Positions 1 to 5,604 of a stretch of DNA of 6,524 nt are shown here, in pieces. The DNA is from Clostridia bacterium (GTDB lineage: Bacteria > Bacillota > Clostridia > Christensenellales > CAG-138). The translations under genes and the position numbers were made by a program. Under the pieces are notes generated by a model. It was given only the letters and a program-made list of their open reading frames with translations. It ran no database searches and was not told the DNA's origin. Where the stretch lies: NCBI GenBank assembly GCA_016296415.1, contig JAEDJH010000068.1, forward strand, positions 1 through 6,524, read 5' to 3'. Numbering within the stretch: position 1 is the first letter of the stretch; each line of letters starts with the position of its first letter.

Positions 1-63
1 GAGGGGTTTGGGGACGCAGTCCCCGGGGAAGCCCCCCAAGAGGGGTTTGGGGACGCAGTCCCC
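1..63. repeat. Two direct copies of a G/C-rich hairpin repeat
   Basis: A 24-bp unit at 1-24 is repeated without mismatch at 40-63, a period of 39 bp. Each unit contains GGGGAC-GCA-GTCCCC, which can fold as a hairpin with a 3-nt loop; in the second copy the stem extends to 8 bp (47-54 with 58-65). The 15-bp spacer (25-39) has its own GGGG/CCCC complementarity, so several alternative folds are possible. No T-run follows, so it does not look like an intrinsic terminator. The array may continue left of the window. It resembles the short intergenic palindromic (REP-like) repeats common in Clostridia; that identification is inference. Confidence 0.75.
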
Positions 64-145
64 AAGAAGTGAACAGTTAAAAGCGGACAAACAGCCACGG
101 AATGCTGCGCCACGGCAAAAAACTTTGCCGCAAAAAATAAACCAC

Positions 146-173
146 TTGCCAAATCGGGCAAAACATTTATACT
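146..173 (+). promoter_or_regulatory. Probable sigma-A promoter of the DnaD-family gene
   Basis: TTGCCA (146-151) and TATACT (168-173) are separated by 16 bp, in an A/T-rich stretch that contrasts with the G/C-rich flanks. The start of transcription would fall near 180, leaving a leader of about 20 nt before the ATG at 201. A second -10-like TATATT at 182-187 is too close to the ribosome binding site to serve. Confidence 0.55.
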
Positions 174-188
174 TTAATTATTATATTC

Positions 189-193
189 AGGAG
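189..193 (+). promoter_or_regulatory. Ribosome binding site that decides the DnaD-family start
   Basis: AGGAG lies only 1 nt before the ATG at 195 but 7 nt before the in-frame ATG at 201, which favours 201. A second strong site, GAGGGAGG at 221-228, sits 8 nt before another in-frame ATG at 237, so a shorter form starting there is possible. Confidence 0.6.
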
Positions 194-200
194 AATGCTT

Positions 201-1403
201 ATGCCGCTTTGTATGCTTTCGAGGGAGGCCGCCCTCATGGGCGTAACGCCCGTATGCAATATCTTTATATCCGACTATATGCCGTCCGCACCCGAGAATT
301 ACGTAAAGGTCTATCTTTACGGACTTATGCTCTGCCACACGAGCCGCACGGAGGCAAACGAGCTTTCGCTTGCGCTGAAAATGAGCGAGGAGGAGGTAAC
401 GGCGGCGTTTTGCTACTGGCAGGAGCTGGGGCTGGTCACGTTCGTAAACGCCGATCCGCCCGAGGTACGTTATCTGTCGCCGCTTGAATCCGAAAAAAGC
501 GCAAGGCGAATATCCGCCGGGGCGGAATACACGGGTCTTGTCCGCACGGTCAGGGCGCTGTTCGGCGAGCGCCTGCTTTCGGAAAACGAGCTTCGCCGCA
601 TGATAGACTGGGTAGAGGTGTTCGGAATGAGCATCGACTGTGCCGAGGAGGTCGTGCGCTACTGCATCGGGATAAAGGGCAGGCGTGTCAGCATAAACTA
701 CATGGACGCCGTGGCAAAGTCATGGGCGGACGGGGGAGTTTTGACCGCCGAAGCCGCCGCCGAACACGAAAGCCGCCTTTCAAGGCTCACCACCGGCGCA
801 CAAAAGCTCAAAAAGAGCTTCGGAAGCAGCCGTGCCGTGACGGATGCGGAGCTTAAAGCCTATGAAAAATGGACAAAGGGCTGGGGCTTTGACGAGGAGA
901 CGATAATGGCGGTCGCAATGAACATCACGGGCGCATCGGACATGAACTTTGCGTATCTTGACCGTGTTTTGGACGGGTACAGGCTTTCCTCCGCCGTGAG
1001 CGCAGAGGATATTGATAAGCAGATGAAGCGCCGTGACGCCGCCGCCGAGCTTGCAAGGCAGATGTTCGGCAGGGCAAAGATAAAGTCCGCACCCACGAAC
1101 ACGCACATTGACCAGGTCGAGCGCTGGCTGGACGTATGGGAGCTTCCGCCGGAGCTTATCCTTTTGGCGGCGGAAAATTCCGTGAACGCCTCACAGCCCT
1201 TCGCCGCCATAAAAAAGCTGATAACGGAGCTTAACGAAAAGCGCATACGCAGCGTATCCGCCGCAAGGGAATACCTTGAAAAGCGGGGCAAAAGCAGCGC
1301 CGGCAGCGGAAAAAAGCCCTCCCGTGCGCTCTCCTATACTCAAAGAAGCTACACCGACAAGGACTTTGCGGACATTCATATAGATTTTTCGGACGAGGAG
1401 TGA
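201..1403 (+). CDS. DnaD domain-containing replication protein, three C-terminal-type repeats
   Basis: DnaD-family proteins bind DNA and help load the replicative helicase during initiation and restart in Firmicutes. From the ATG at 201 the protein has 400 residues. Residues 16-95 match the N-terminal winged-helix domain (TPVCNIFISDYMPSA, then VKVYLYGLM and AAFCYWQELGLV). Three copies of the helical DnaD/DnaB_2-type domain follow, marked by Trp137 (DWVEVFGMS), Trp224 (EKWTKGWGF) and Trp309 (ERWLDVWEL), 87 and 85 residues apart. The tail from about 366 is Ser/Lys-rich and ends acidic (FSDEE). Many family members have one or two such domains, so three is long. No DnaC-like loader follows; the next gene is convergent, 11 bp away. 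The start at 201 is preferred over 195 and 237 on ribosome-site spacing and because family members carry about a dozen residues before the TPVSN-like motif. Family assignment is firm; the specific role is inferred. Confidence 0.9.
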   Translation: MPLCMLSREAALMGVTPVCNIFISDYMPSAPENYVKVYLYGLMLCHTSRTEANELSLALKMSEEEVTAAFCYWQELGLVTFVNADPPEVRYLSPLESEKSARRISAGAEYTGLVRTVRALFGERLLSENELRRMIDWVEVFGMSIDCAEEVVRYCIGIKGRRVSINYMDAVAKSWADGGVLTAEAAAEHESRLSRLTTGAQKLKKSFGSSRAVTDAELKAYEKWTKGWGFDEETIMAVAMNITGASDMNFAYLDRVLDGYRLSSAVSAEDIDKQMKRRDAAAELARQMFGRAKIKSAPTNTHIDQVERWLDVWELPPELILLAAENSVNASQPFAAIKKLITELNEKRIRSVSAAREYLEKRGKSSAGSGKKPSRALSYTQRSYTDKDFADIHIDFSDEE

Positions 1404-1414
1404 AAACCGCCCCC

Positions 1415-2401
1415 CTACCGGCTGAAATACCCCCGATAGTCAAATGAATACGGGTTTTTGTTCGCCTCTCCCACGCAGCCGATGAGTCCGGCGTCGTTGC
1501 CGAGTGCGGCGCCTGCTACCTTTCCGTGGCGCTTATAGAAGCATTTATCGTCCAAACGGGCGTTCACCGCATCGAAAAGAAAGTCGCCTGCGCCGCTTAC
1601 GCCGCCGCCGAGCGCAATAAGCTCCAGATCCAGCAGGTTGAAAAGCGACGCCGCAAAGGAGCTTAAATAATCCGCATAGCGGTAAAACGCCTCCCTTGCG
1701 CCTTCATCGCCCTCACGGGCAAGCTCGATAACGCGCCTTGCGGTAAGTCCGCCGATGAGCGCCGCCTTCAGCGCAGGGCTTTTTCCCGAAAGCGCCGCCT
1801 CACGCCCGAGGCGGACGAGCGCCGTTGCGCTGCAATAGACCTCGGCGCAGCCTTCGTTGCCGCAGGTGCATTTTTCGCCGCCGTGCACGAGCGTGGAATG
1901 CCCAAGCTCACAGCCGTTTCCAAGACCGCCGGAAAAGAGCCTTCCGTTTATTATAAGACCGCCGCCGAGCCCCGTTCCGAGCGTGAGCACCGCACCGTTT
2001 TCCACGTCCTGAAGCGCACCGTGATCATGCTCCGCAATCGCCGCCGCATCCGCATCGTTCATGACGGATATGGGCATGAACGGGAAATACCTCCGAAGCA
2101 CGCTGTAAAGGTCGGCATTGTGCAGACCGAGATTATAGGCGTCGGTTATTACGCCGGTTCTTGAATCTACGCTCCCGGGGACCGCCGCACCCATTCCGTT
2201 AAGATAACGGTCAAATTCACGCTCAAGCTCCTTTGCCTCCTCCGCTATTATCTCCATGCGCCTTTCGGGGGAGCGTTCGCAGGAGGGGTAGGGGATGCTC
2301 CTTTTTTTATAAACCGTGCCGTCCTGATCGACAATGCCCATCGCCACGTTCGTGCCGCCGATGTCTATGCCGAGCTTGTACCATTCCATGTGATCCGTCA
2401 T
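1415..2401 (-). CDS. ROK family sugar kinase (glucokinase-like)
   Basis: A 328-residue cytoplasmic kinase, a full-length ROK protein, expected to phosphorylate a hexose or hexosamine with ATP. Visible motifs are the N-terminal phosphate loop DIGGT (13-17), AAVPGSVD (72-79), the catalytic Asn115-Asp116 (MNDADAAA), the adenosine-site GTGLGGG (142-148), the sugar-contacting Glu165-Leu-Gly-His168, and the ROK zinc site with Cys178, Cys180 and Cys185 (CTCGNEGCAE), His168 being the expected fourth ligand. All key residues are present, so the enzyme should be active. The substrate cannot be read from sequence: glucose is the default, but N-acetylmannosamine, fructose or allose kinases share these motifs. 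It is last in the minus-strand operon; its ATG overlaps the DUF815 stop as ATGA (2401-2398). An in-frame ATG at 2389 has no ribosome site of its own. Confidence 0.93.
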   Translation of the reverse strand: MTDHMEWYKLGIDIGGTNVAMGIVDQDGTVYKKRSIPYPSCERSPERRMEIIAEEAKELEREFDRYLNGMGAAVPGSVDSRTGVITDAYNLGLHNADLYSVLRRYFPFMPISVMNDADAAAIAEHDHGALQDVENGAVLTLGTGLGGGLIINGRLFSGGLGNGCELGHSTLVHGGEKCTCGNEGCAEVYCSATALVRLGREAALSGKSPALKAALIGGLTARRVIELAREGDEGAREAFYRYADYLSSFAASLFNLLDLELIALGGGVSGAGDFLFDAVNARLDDKCFYKRHGKVAGAALGNDAGLIGCVGEANKNPYSFDYRGYFSR

Positions 2402-3738
2402 CTTGCAATCCTCGCCGCCGTCAGTTTTGCCGCCGCAGGGGTAAGGTGCCCCCTTGTCTCGGTCTTTTGGTCAAGGCAGGCGTTTCGTATCTCCGACTGC
2501 GGAAGGCGCACGCCCCGTCCCTCAAGTATGCTTTCGACAAGCTCTATGTAGTCGTTAAGCTCCATGTACGGCACCTCGATAAGATGCGGCATGAGCGGAG
2601 TAGGCTGTGCCGCACGCTGTGTCGCAACAAGAAGTATGTTGTCGGGCAGCACCGCCTTGCTCAGCGCCGCCTGTATTATCCCGGGGCTCATGCCCTCAAA
2701 CAGCACCATGAAGCGAAGCGGCTGCTCGGCAAGGCATCTCACCGCCGCCTGTATGCAGTTTATGTCGTCAACGTATAAAACACGAAGCTCCGGAAGCTCG
2801 TTTGCAACCGCCGCCGCAAGCGTCGTTTTGCCCGTGCCCTCGCCGCCGGTTATCAGCACGTTTTCGCACGGCTCGCCCCGCATGAAGCGGATGAGGTTGG
2901 CGGTAAGCTCCGCACTAAGCCCCTCGTTGAGCGCCGGACTGCCCTCGGGGGGGAGCACCGCCGCCATTATATCGTCCGCCGGCACTATATCGCCGCCAAG
3001 GAGCGAAAAGTTCCTCGTTTCAAGGAAAACGCCGCAGCCGTACGTTGCGCCGAGATTCCATATATCCTGCAAAAGCGCACCCCAGTCGCCGCTTTCCGTC
3101 ATGCGGCAGTACATCTCCTCAAGCGCCTCGTCCGCCGCATATTCGCCCTCTATCCTCATGCCGTTGTAATAGTTCCACGACGCCCATTCGTTCCCGATAA
3201 ACGAAAGCACCTGCTCGCTTTCCCTTGCGGGCTGCACGGGTCTTATCGGCGCCGAAGAGCCGCCCCACGCCGCACTTGCAATCAAAGAAGCCGAATCCCT
3301 GGGCTTCGACTGATTTTTGTTCCGTATCTCGTTTCTGCGCTCCTTCGTCCACTCGAAGGCTATGTCGCCGTCAAAGTCGAAAAGGCTCCGCATTACCTCA
3401 AGGTCGGAGCGCATGAGCATACACGTCGCCTCGTCAAACTCGCCCTTTGCCGCCATGCGTGAAAACGGCTGCTCCCGAACGAGTATGAGGTCGAGTATAT
3501 AGTCCCTGAAAAGATTTCCCGTAACACGCCTTGCGCCGCAGTTCAAAAGCGCCGCCGTCATGCCGTGATACGCCGACACCGCACCGAGTATGTCGCCCGT
3601 GAGCAATGCCTCCGCAAACGCACAAAGTCCGCCCAGTACGGGCTCCGAAAGCTCCTCCCGAAGGAGCGTGAGCCTCGAAAGCTGCACATTGAGCATATCC
3701 GTTCCCTGCCGAAAATTGCAGTCACGAAAACCGTTCAT
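2398..3738 (-). CDS. DUF815-family AAA+ ATP-binding protein, apparently degenerate
   Basis: A 446-residue protein with the clostridial DUF815 layout. The N-terminal helical part has LFRDYILDLILVREQPFSRM then AAKGEFDEA (76-104), as in the family; a Ser/Pro-rich linker occupies about 140-170; GCGVFLETRNFSLL introduces the P-loop domain. Walker A is intact: GGEGTGKTT with Gly298, Gly303, Lys304 and Thr305. Beyond it the protein departs from what I recall of the family: the Walker B segment, normally hydrophobic residues then Asp-Asp, reads MVLFEGMS (344-351); the sensor-1 segment, usually ATSNRRHL, is ATQRAAQP (372-379); and the SDRFG stretch carrying the presumed arginine finger is not recognisable. 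ATP binding is likely, hydrolysis doubtful. The family's function is not established. It starts in the YibE/F stop (ATGA, 3738-3735) behind a good ribosome site. DUF815 identity is confident; loss of catalysis is inference. Confidence 0.85.
   Translation of the reverse strand: MNGFRDCNFRQGTDMLNVQLSRLTLLREELSEPVLGGLCAFAEALLTGDILGAVSAYHGMTAALLNCGARRVTGNLFRDYILDLILVREQPFSRMAAKGEFDEATCMLMRSDLEVMRSLFDFDGDIAFEWTKERRNEIRNKNQSKPRDSASLIASAAWGGSSAPIRPVQPARESEQVLSFIGNEWASWNYYNGMRIEGEYAADEALEEMYCRMTESGDWGALLQDIWNLGATYGCGVFLETRNFSLLGGDIVPADDIMAAVLPPEGSPALNEGLSAELTANLIRFMRGEPCENVLITGGEGTGKTTLAAAVANELPELRVLYVDDINCIQAAVRCLAEQPLRFMVLFEGMSPGIIQAALSKAVLPDNILLVATQRAAQPTPLMPHLIEVPYMELNDYIELVESILEGRGVRLPQSEIRNACLDQKTETRGHLTPAAAKLTAARIAR
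2409..2413 (-). promoter_or_regulatory. Ribosome binding site of the ROK kinase, inside the upstream gene
   Basis: GAGGA on the minus strand lies 7 nt before the ATG at 2401, within the last codons of the DUF815 gene. With the ATGA overlap it supports coupled translation and fixes the start at 2401. Confidence 0.7.
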
Positions 3739-4967
3739 TGCCTTTTCCTCCCTTTTGTCTGTTTATAACCCATCGCCGCAGAGCTTATGAGCGCCGTCAG
3801 CGGCACCGTAAGCACCACTCCCAGACTGCCCGCAGCGCCGTTTATCACCTCCAGCGACAGATATGCCGAGCTCAGCATCTGCCGAAGGGGTATGTCATAC
3901 TGCCAAAGCACCATCATAAGCGTGAAGCCGCTTCCCACGAACGCCAGTATCAGCGTGTTCGTCATGGTGCCGACCATGTCCCGTCCGATATTCATGCCCG
4001 ATTTGAAAAGCTCCCGTGCGGTCATATTCGGGTTTACGGTAATAAGCTCCGTCAGCGCAGACGAGATGTTCATCGCAACGTCCATCACCGCACCCAGCGC
4101 CGCAACCATCACTCCGGCGGCGAATATCCCCCGAAGCTTCAGCGGCGAATCCTGCTGCACCTCCTGCAAAAGCGGCTCTATCTCGGACTCCCTCAGCCCG
4201 TCGATATGCGAAAGCGCACCCGCCGCAAGCGTGAAAAGCACCGCAATCAAAAGTCCGCCCGCCGTGCCGAGCATGGCACAGACGGTTTTTTTGCTTATCC
4301 CGTCCAAAAGCACGAAGCACACCACCGTGACGTATATGCAGACCGCCGCCGTTGTCGGTACGGTCGCAAGCCCCTTGAAAAGCAGGGGTATCAGCACCCA
4401 TATAAGGCATACAAACGTCACCGCAAGCCCGATTATCGACTTAAGCCCCTTTTTGCCGCCGACGACCGCCGTCACCAAAAGCAGCACCGCAATGCAGCCG
4501 ATGACTATACCCGAACGGTCGTAGTCATATACGGCTACGCTTATCTCCGGCTCCGCACCCTCCTGGGTCACGGGGTATGTCGCCACCGATACGGTCAGCC
4601 TCGTACCCTCCTCCGCATGGGTGTCGTACAGCGCACCGAGATAGTTTTTAATGTCGAAATACTCCCCCTTGTAACGCCCCGTGAGCATCCTTATCTGCAA
4701 AAGCTGGCTGCCCCTGTGAACGTTTTCAAGCTCCGTATCGACGATGCTCGTGTCCTCGATGACCTCGGTAACTATCGCATTTTCGTATTCGAGCATATAG
4801 CCGCCATCGGTCATGTGGTCCTCCGCCCCGAAGGGGCTGTTCGCCGCATAAAACGCCGCAAGGAACACGGCAAGCGCCGCCGCAAGCACCGAAACGGTGC
4901 TGAGTTTGGGCATTTTAAGGGTGAATTTCCGTTTTTCTTTTTCGCCTTTGTTTTTCTTCAACGCCAT
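3735..4967 (-). CDS. YibE/F-like integral membrane protein
   Basis: A 410-residue polytopic membrane protein of the YibE/F family, whose biochemical role is not settled (often described as a putative efflux or transport protein). A very basic N-terminus (many Lys in 1-21) precedes the first membrane segment at 25-42. Residues 46-150 form a soluble, beta-rich domain, predicted outside the membrane by the positive-inside rule. Seven more hydrophobic segments follow, at about 152-171, 176-197, 203-222, 228-251, 281-303, 334-356 and 376-399. The family hallmarks are clear: MDVAMNISSAL (295-305) and GMNIGRDMVGTMTN (324-337). Length is normal for Firmicute members that fuse the soluble and membrane parts. 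The ribosome site is modest (GAAAGG, 4981-4976, 8 nt before ATG). It is the first gene of a three-gene operon, and its TGA overlaps the next ATG. Confidence 0.92.
   Translation of the reverse strand: MALKKNKGEKEKRKFTLKMPKLSTVSVLAAALAVFLAAFYAANSPFGAEDHMTDGGYMLEYENAIVTEVIEDTSIVDTELENVHRGSQLLQIRMLTGRYKGEYFDIKNYLGALYDTHAEEGTRLTVSVATYPVTQEGAEPEISVAVYDYDRSGIVIGCIAVLLLVTAVVGGKKGLKSIIGLAVTFVCLIWVLIPLLFKGLATVPTTAAVCIYVTVVCFVLLDGISKKTVCAMLGTAGGLLIAVLFTLAAGALSHIDGLRESEIEPLLQEVQQDSPLKLRGIFAAGVMVAALGAVMDVAMNISSALTELITVNPNMTARELFKSGMNIGRDMVGTMTNTLILAFVGSGFTLMMVLWQYDIPLRQMLSSAYLSLEVINGAAGSLGVVLTVPLTALISSAAMGYKQTKGRKRQ
3747..3752 (-). promoter_or_regulatory. Ribosome binding site of the DUF815 gene
   Basis: GGGAGG on the minus strand, 8 nt before the ATG at 3738, lies within the 3' end of the YibE/F gene. 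It decides for the first ATG over the in-frame ATG at 3696, which has no such site. Confidence 0.75.
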
Positions 4968-4985
4968 TTGGCACGCCTTTCGTTC

Positions 4986-5000
4986 GGATAAACTTTATCC
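4986..5000. promoter_or_regulatory. Perfect 7-bp dyad at the YibE operon start of transcription
   Basis: GGATAAA-C-TTTATCC is a perfect inverted repeat around one central base, 4 bp downstream of the -10 box at 5010-5005, so it covers the expected transcription start (about 4998) and the first bases of the leader. That is a usual place for a repressor operator. It could instead form a 5'-terminal RNA hairpin (5-bp stem, 5-nt loop). The binding protein, if any, is unknown. Confidence 0.5.
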
Positions 5001-5004
5001 TTTA

Positions 5005-5033
5005 ATTATATACAGCTCTGTGCATATAGGCAA
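5005..5033 (-). promoter_or_regulatory. Probable sigma-A promoter of the YibE-DUF815-ROK operon
   Basis: On the minus strand TTGCCT (5033-5028) and a consensus TATAAT (5010-5005) are 17 bp apart. Transcription would begin near 4998, giving a leader of about 31 nt. The -35 box uses the last bases of the second copy of a 17-bp tandem duplication. The operon may also receive read-through from the upstream small gene, since no intrinsic terminator is visible between them. Confidence 0.65.
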
Positions 5034-5062
5034 ATATTATTTCCCGGCAAATATTATTTCCC
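5029..5062. repeat. Perfect 17-bp tandem duplication across a stop codon
   Basis: GGCAAATATTATTTCCC occurs twice head to tail (5029-5045 and 5046-5062). One copy holds the last codons and TAA stop of the membrane-anchored helical protein (Gly-Lys-stop); the other lies just past the stop and repeats the same sequence in noncoding DNA. On the minus strand each copy ends in TTTGCC, which in the downstream copy supplies the -35 box of the next promoter. The identity of the copies suggests a recent duplication or a conserved double site. Confidence 0.85.
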
Positions 5063-5446
5063 GAAAAGCCTCGCAAGCGGCTTCACCACCGCCGAAAAGT
5101 CCTCTATCGCCCTGTTAAGCGTTTCCACGTCGAGCGTTTCTATCTTCCTGAGCGCAGCCTCGGCGGTCTCGGCGGCTGTGTTCACGGCGGCGTGTCCGTC
5201 CTCGGTCAAAGACTGTATCTCGCCCAGTACCTTGTCCATCTCCTCCGCCATGCCCGGAAGGTTCGCCCCGTCTATCTCCGCCGCAGCCTCCTGCAGCCCC
5301 TTTGCCGCCTCCTCAAGCTCAAAAAGCGCAGTGTATGCCCTCGGCACCACCGCAATGACCGCAATTATTACAAAAAGCGCAATCGCTCCGCACAGCGCCG
5401 TCCTTATCCTCGCCGTCAAAAGCTGTTTTCTTTCATATTCACTCAT
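5054..5446 (-). CDS. Small membrane-anchored helical protein of unknown function
   Basis: A 130-residue protein, not assigned to a named family. A short charged N-terminus (SEYERKQLLTARIR) leads into one membrane segment at 17-34 (ALCGAIALFVIIAVIAVV). The rest, about 36-130, is predicted helical and Ala/Glu/Leu-rich with heptad-like spacing, broken near Pro51-type residues (ANLPGM), and ends LNRAIEDFSAVVKPLARLFGK-like. This resembles the anchored coiled-coil part of methyl-accepting or DUF948-like proteins but lacks a recognisable signalling hairpin. The start at 5446 is chosen because an upstream in-frame ATG at 5467 lies at or before the expected transcription start, whereas 5446 has GGAGGG 11 nt upstream. 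It is divergent from the carboxypeptidase lipoprotein and precedes the YibE/F operon on the same strand by 86 bp. That it is real is likely; its function is unknown. Confidence 0.8.
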   Translation of the reverse strand: MSEYERKQLLTARIRTALCGAIALFVIIAVIAVVPRAYTALFELEEAAKGLQEAAAEIDGANLPGMAEEMDKVLGEIQSLTEDGHAAVNTAAETAEAALRKIETLDVETLNRAIEDFSAVVKPLARLFGK

Positions 5447-5457
5447 AACACCCGATA

Positions 5458-5463
5458 CCCTCC
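5458..5463 (-). promoter_or_regulatory. Ribosome binding site of the membrane-anchored helical protein
   Basis: GGAGGG on the minus strand, 11 nt before the ATG at 5446. The spacing is somewhat long, but the alternative ATG at 5467 lies upstream of this site and almost at the transcription start, so this site supports 5446. Confidence 0.6.
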
Positions 5464-5475
5464 GCATTTTTCCGG

Positions 5476-5484
5476 ATTATACCA
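5476..5484 (-). promoter_or_regulatory. Extended -10 promoter of the membrane-anchored helical protein
   Basis: On the minus strand TGGTATAAT (5484-5476) is a consensus -10 box with the TGn extension. No good -35 box lies 16-18 bp upstream (CGCCAA is the best), as is usual for extended -10 promoters. Transcription would start near 5469, giving a leader of about 23 nt. Confidence 0.65.
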
Positions 5485-5506
5485 CACACGGGCGGCATTT
5501 GGCGAT

Positions 5507-5522
5507 AAGCGTACGGTCGCTT
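5507..5522. promoter_or_regulatory. Inverted repeat between the divergent promoters
   Basis: AAGCG-N6-CGCTT (5507-5511 and 5518-5522) lies between two divergent promoters, just upstream of the minus-strand -35 region. Its place would suit a regulator acting on either gene, but arms of 5 bp are short enough to arise by chance. Confidence 0.25.
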
Positions 5523-5567
5523 CATAATTTGTTTATGTATTTTTAACAGGCATTTTTGTGCGATCGG

Positions 5568-5576
5568 TGGTATAAT
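5568..5576 (+). promoter_or_regulatory. Extended -10 promoter of the carboxypeptidase lipoprotein
   Basis: TGGTATAAT carries a perfect -10 box (5571-5576) and the TGn extension. A -35 match at normal spacing is weak (AGGCAT); TTAACA at 5543-5548 is too far away (22 bp). Transcription would start near 5582, about 22 nt before the ATG. Confidence 0.65.
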
Positions 5577-5591
5577 CTCCCTATCGGAAAC

Positions 5592-5596
5592 GGAGG
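5592..5596 (+). promoter_or_regulatory. Ribosome binding site of the carboxypeptidase lipoprotein
   Basis: GGAGG lies 8 nt before the ATG at 5605, near-ideal spacing, and fixes the start. The out-of-frame ATG at 5597 directly abuts this site and cannot use it. Confidence 0.8.
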
Positions 5597-5604
5597 ATGA
5601 GGAA

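Noticed and set aside
113..130. Inverted repeat CGGCAAA-AAAC-TTTGCCG that looks like an intrinsic terminator
   Set aside because: On neither strand does a T-run follow the stem; the A-rich stretch after it would serve only as an upstream element on the minus strand. At most it is a small hairpin upstream of the DnaD-family promoter.
8..487. Open frame of 159 codons on the plus strand
   Set aside because: It runs through the G/C-rich repeat, the promoter and the ribosome site of the DnaD-family gene, overlaps that gene in another frame, and its product is of Arg/Gly-rich composition with no family resemblance.
201..1403. Phage replication protein marking a prophage
   Set aside because: DnaD domains also occur in phage, but the neighbours are ordinary chromosomal genes, and no integrase, att-like repeat or other phage gene is visible.
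3738..4991. Open frame of 417 codons antisense to the YibE/F gene
   Set aside because: It is the shadow of a well-supported membrane protein; the product is extremely rich in Arg and His, as expected of an antisense frame in G/C-rich coding DNA.
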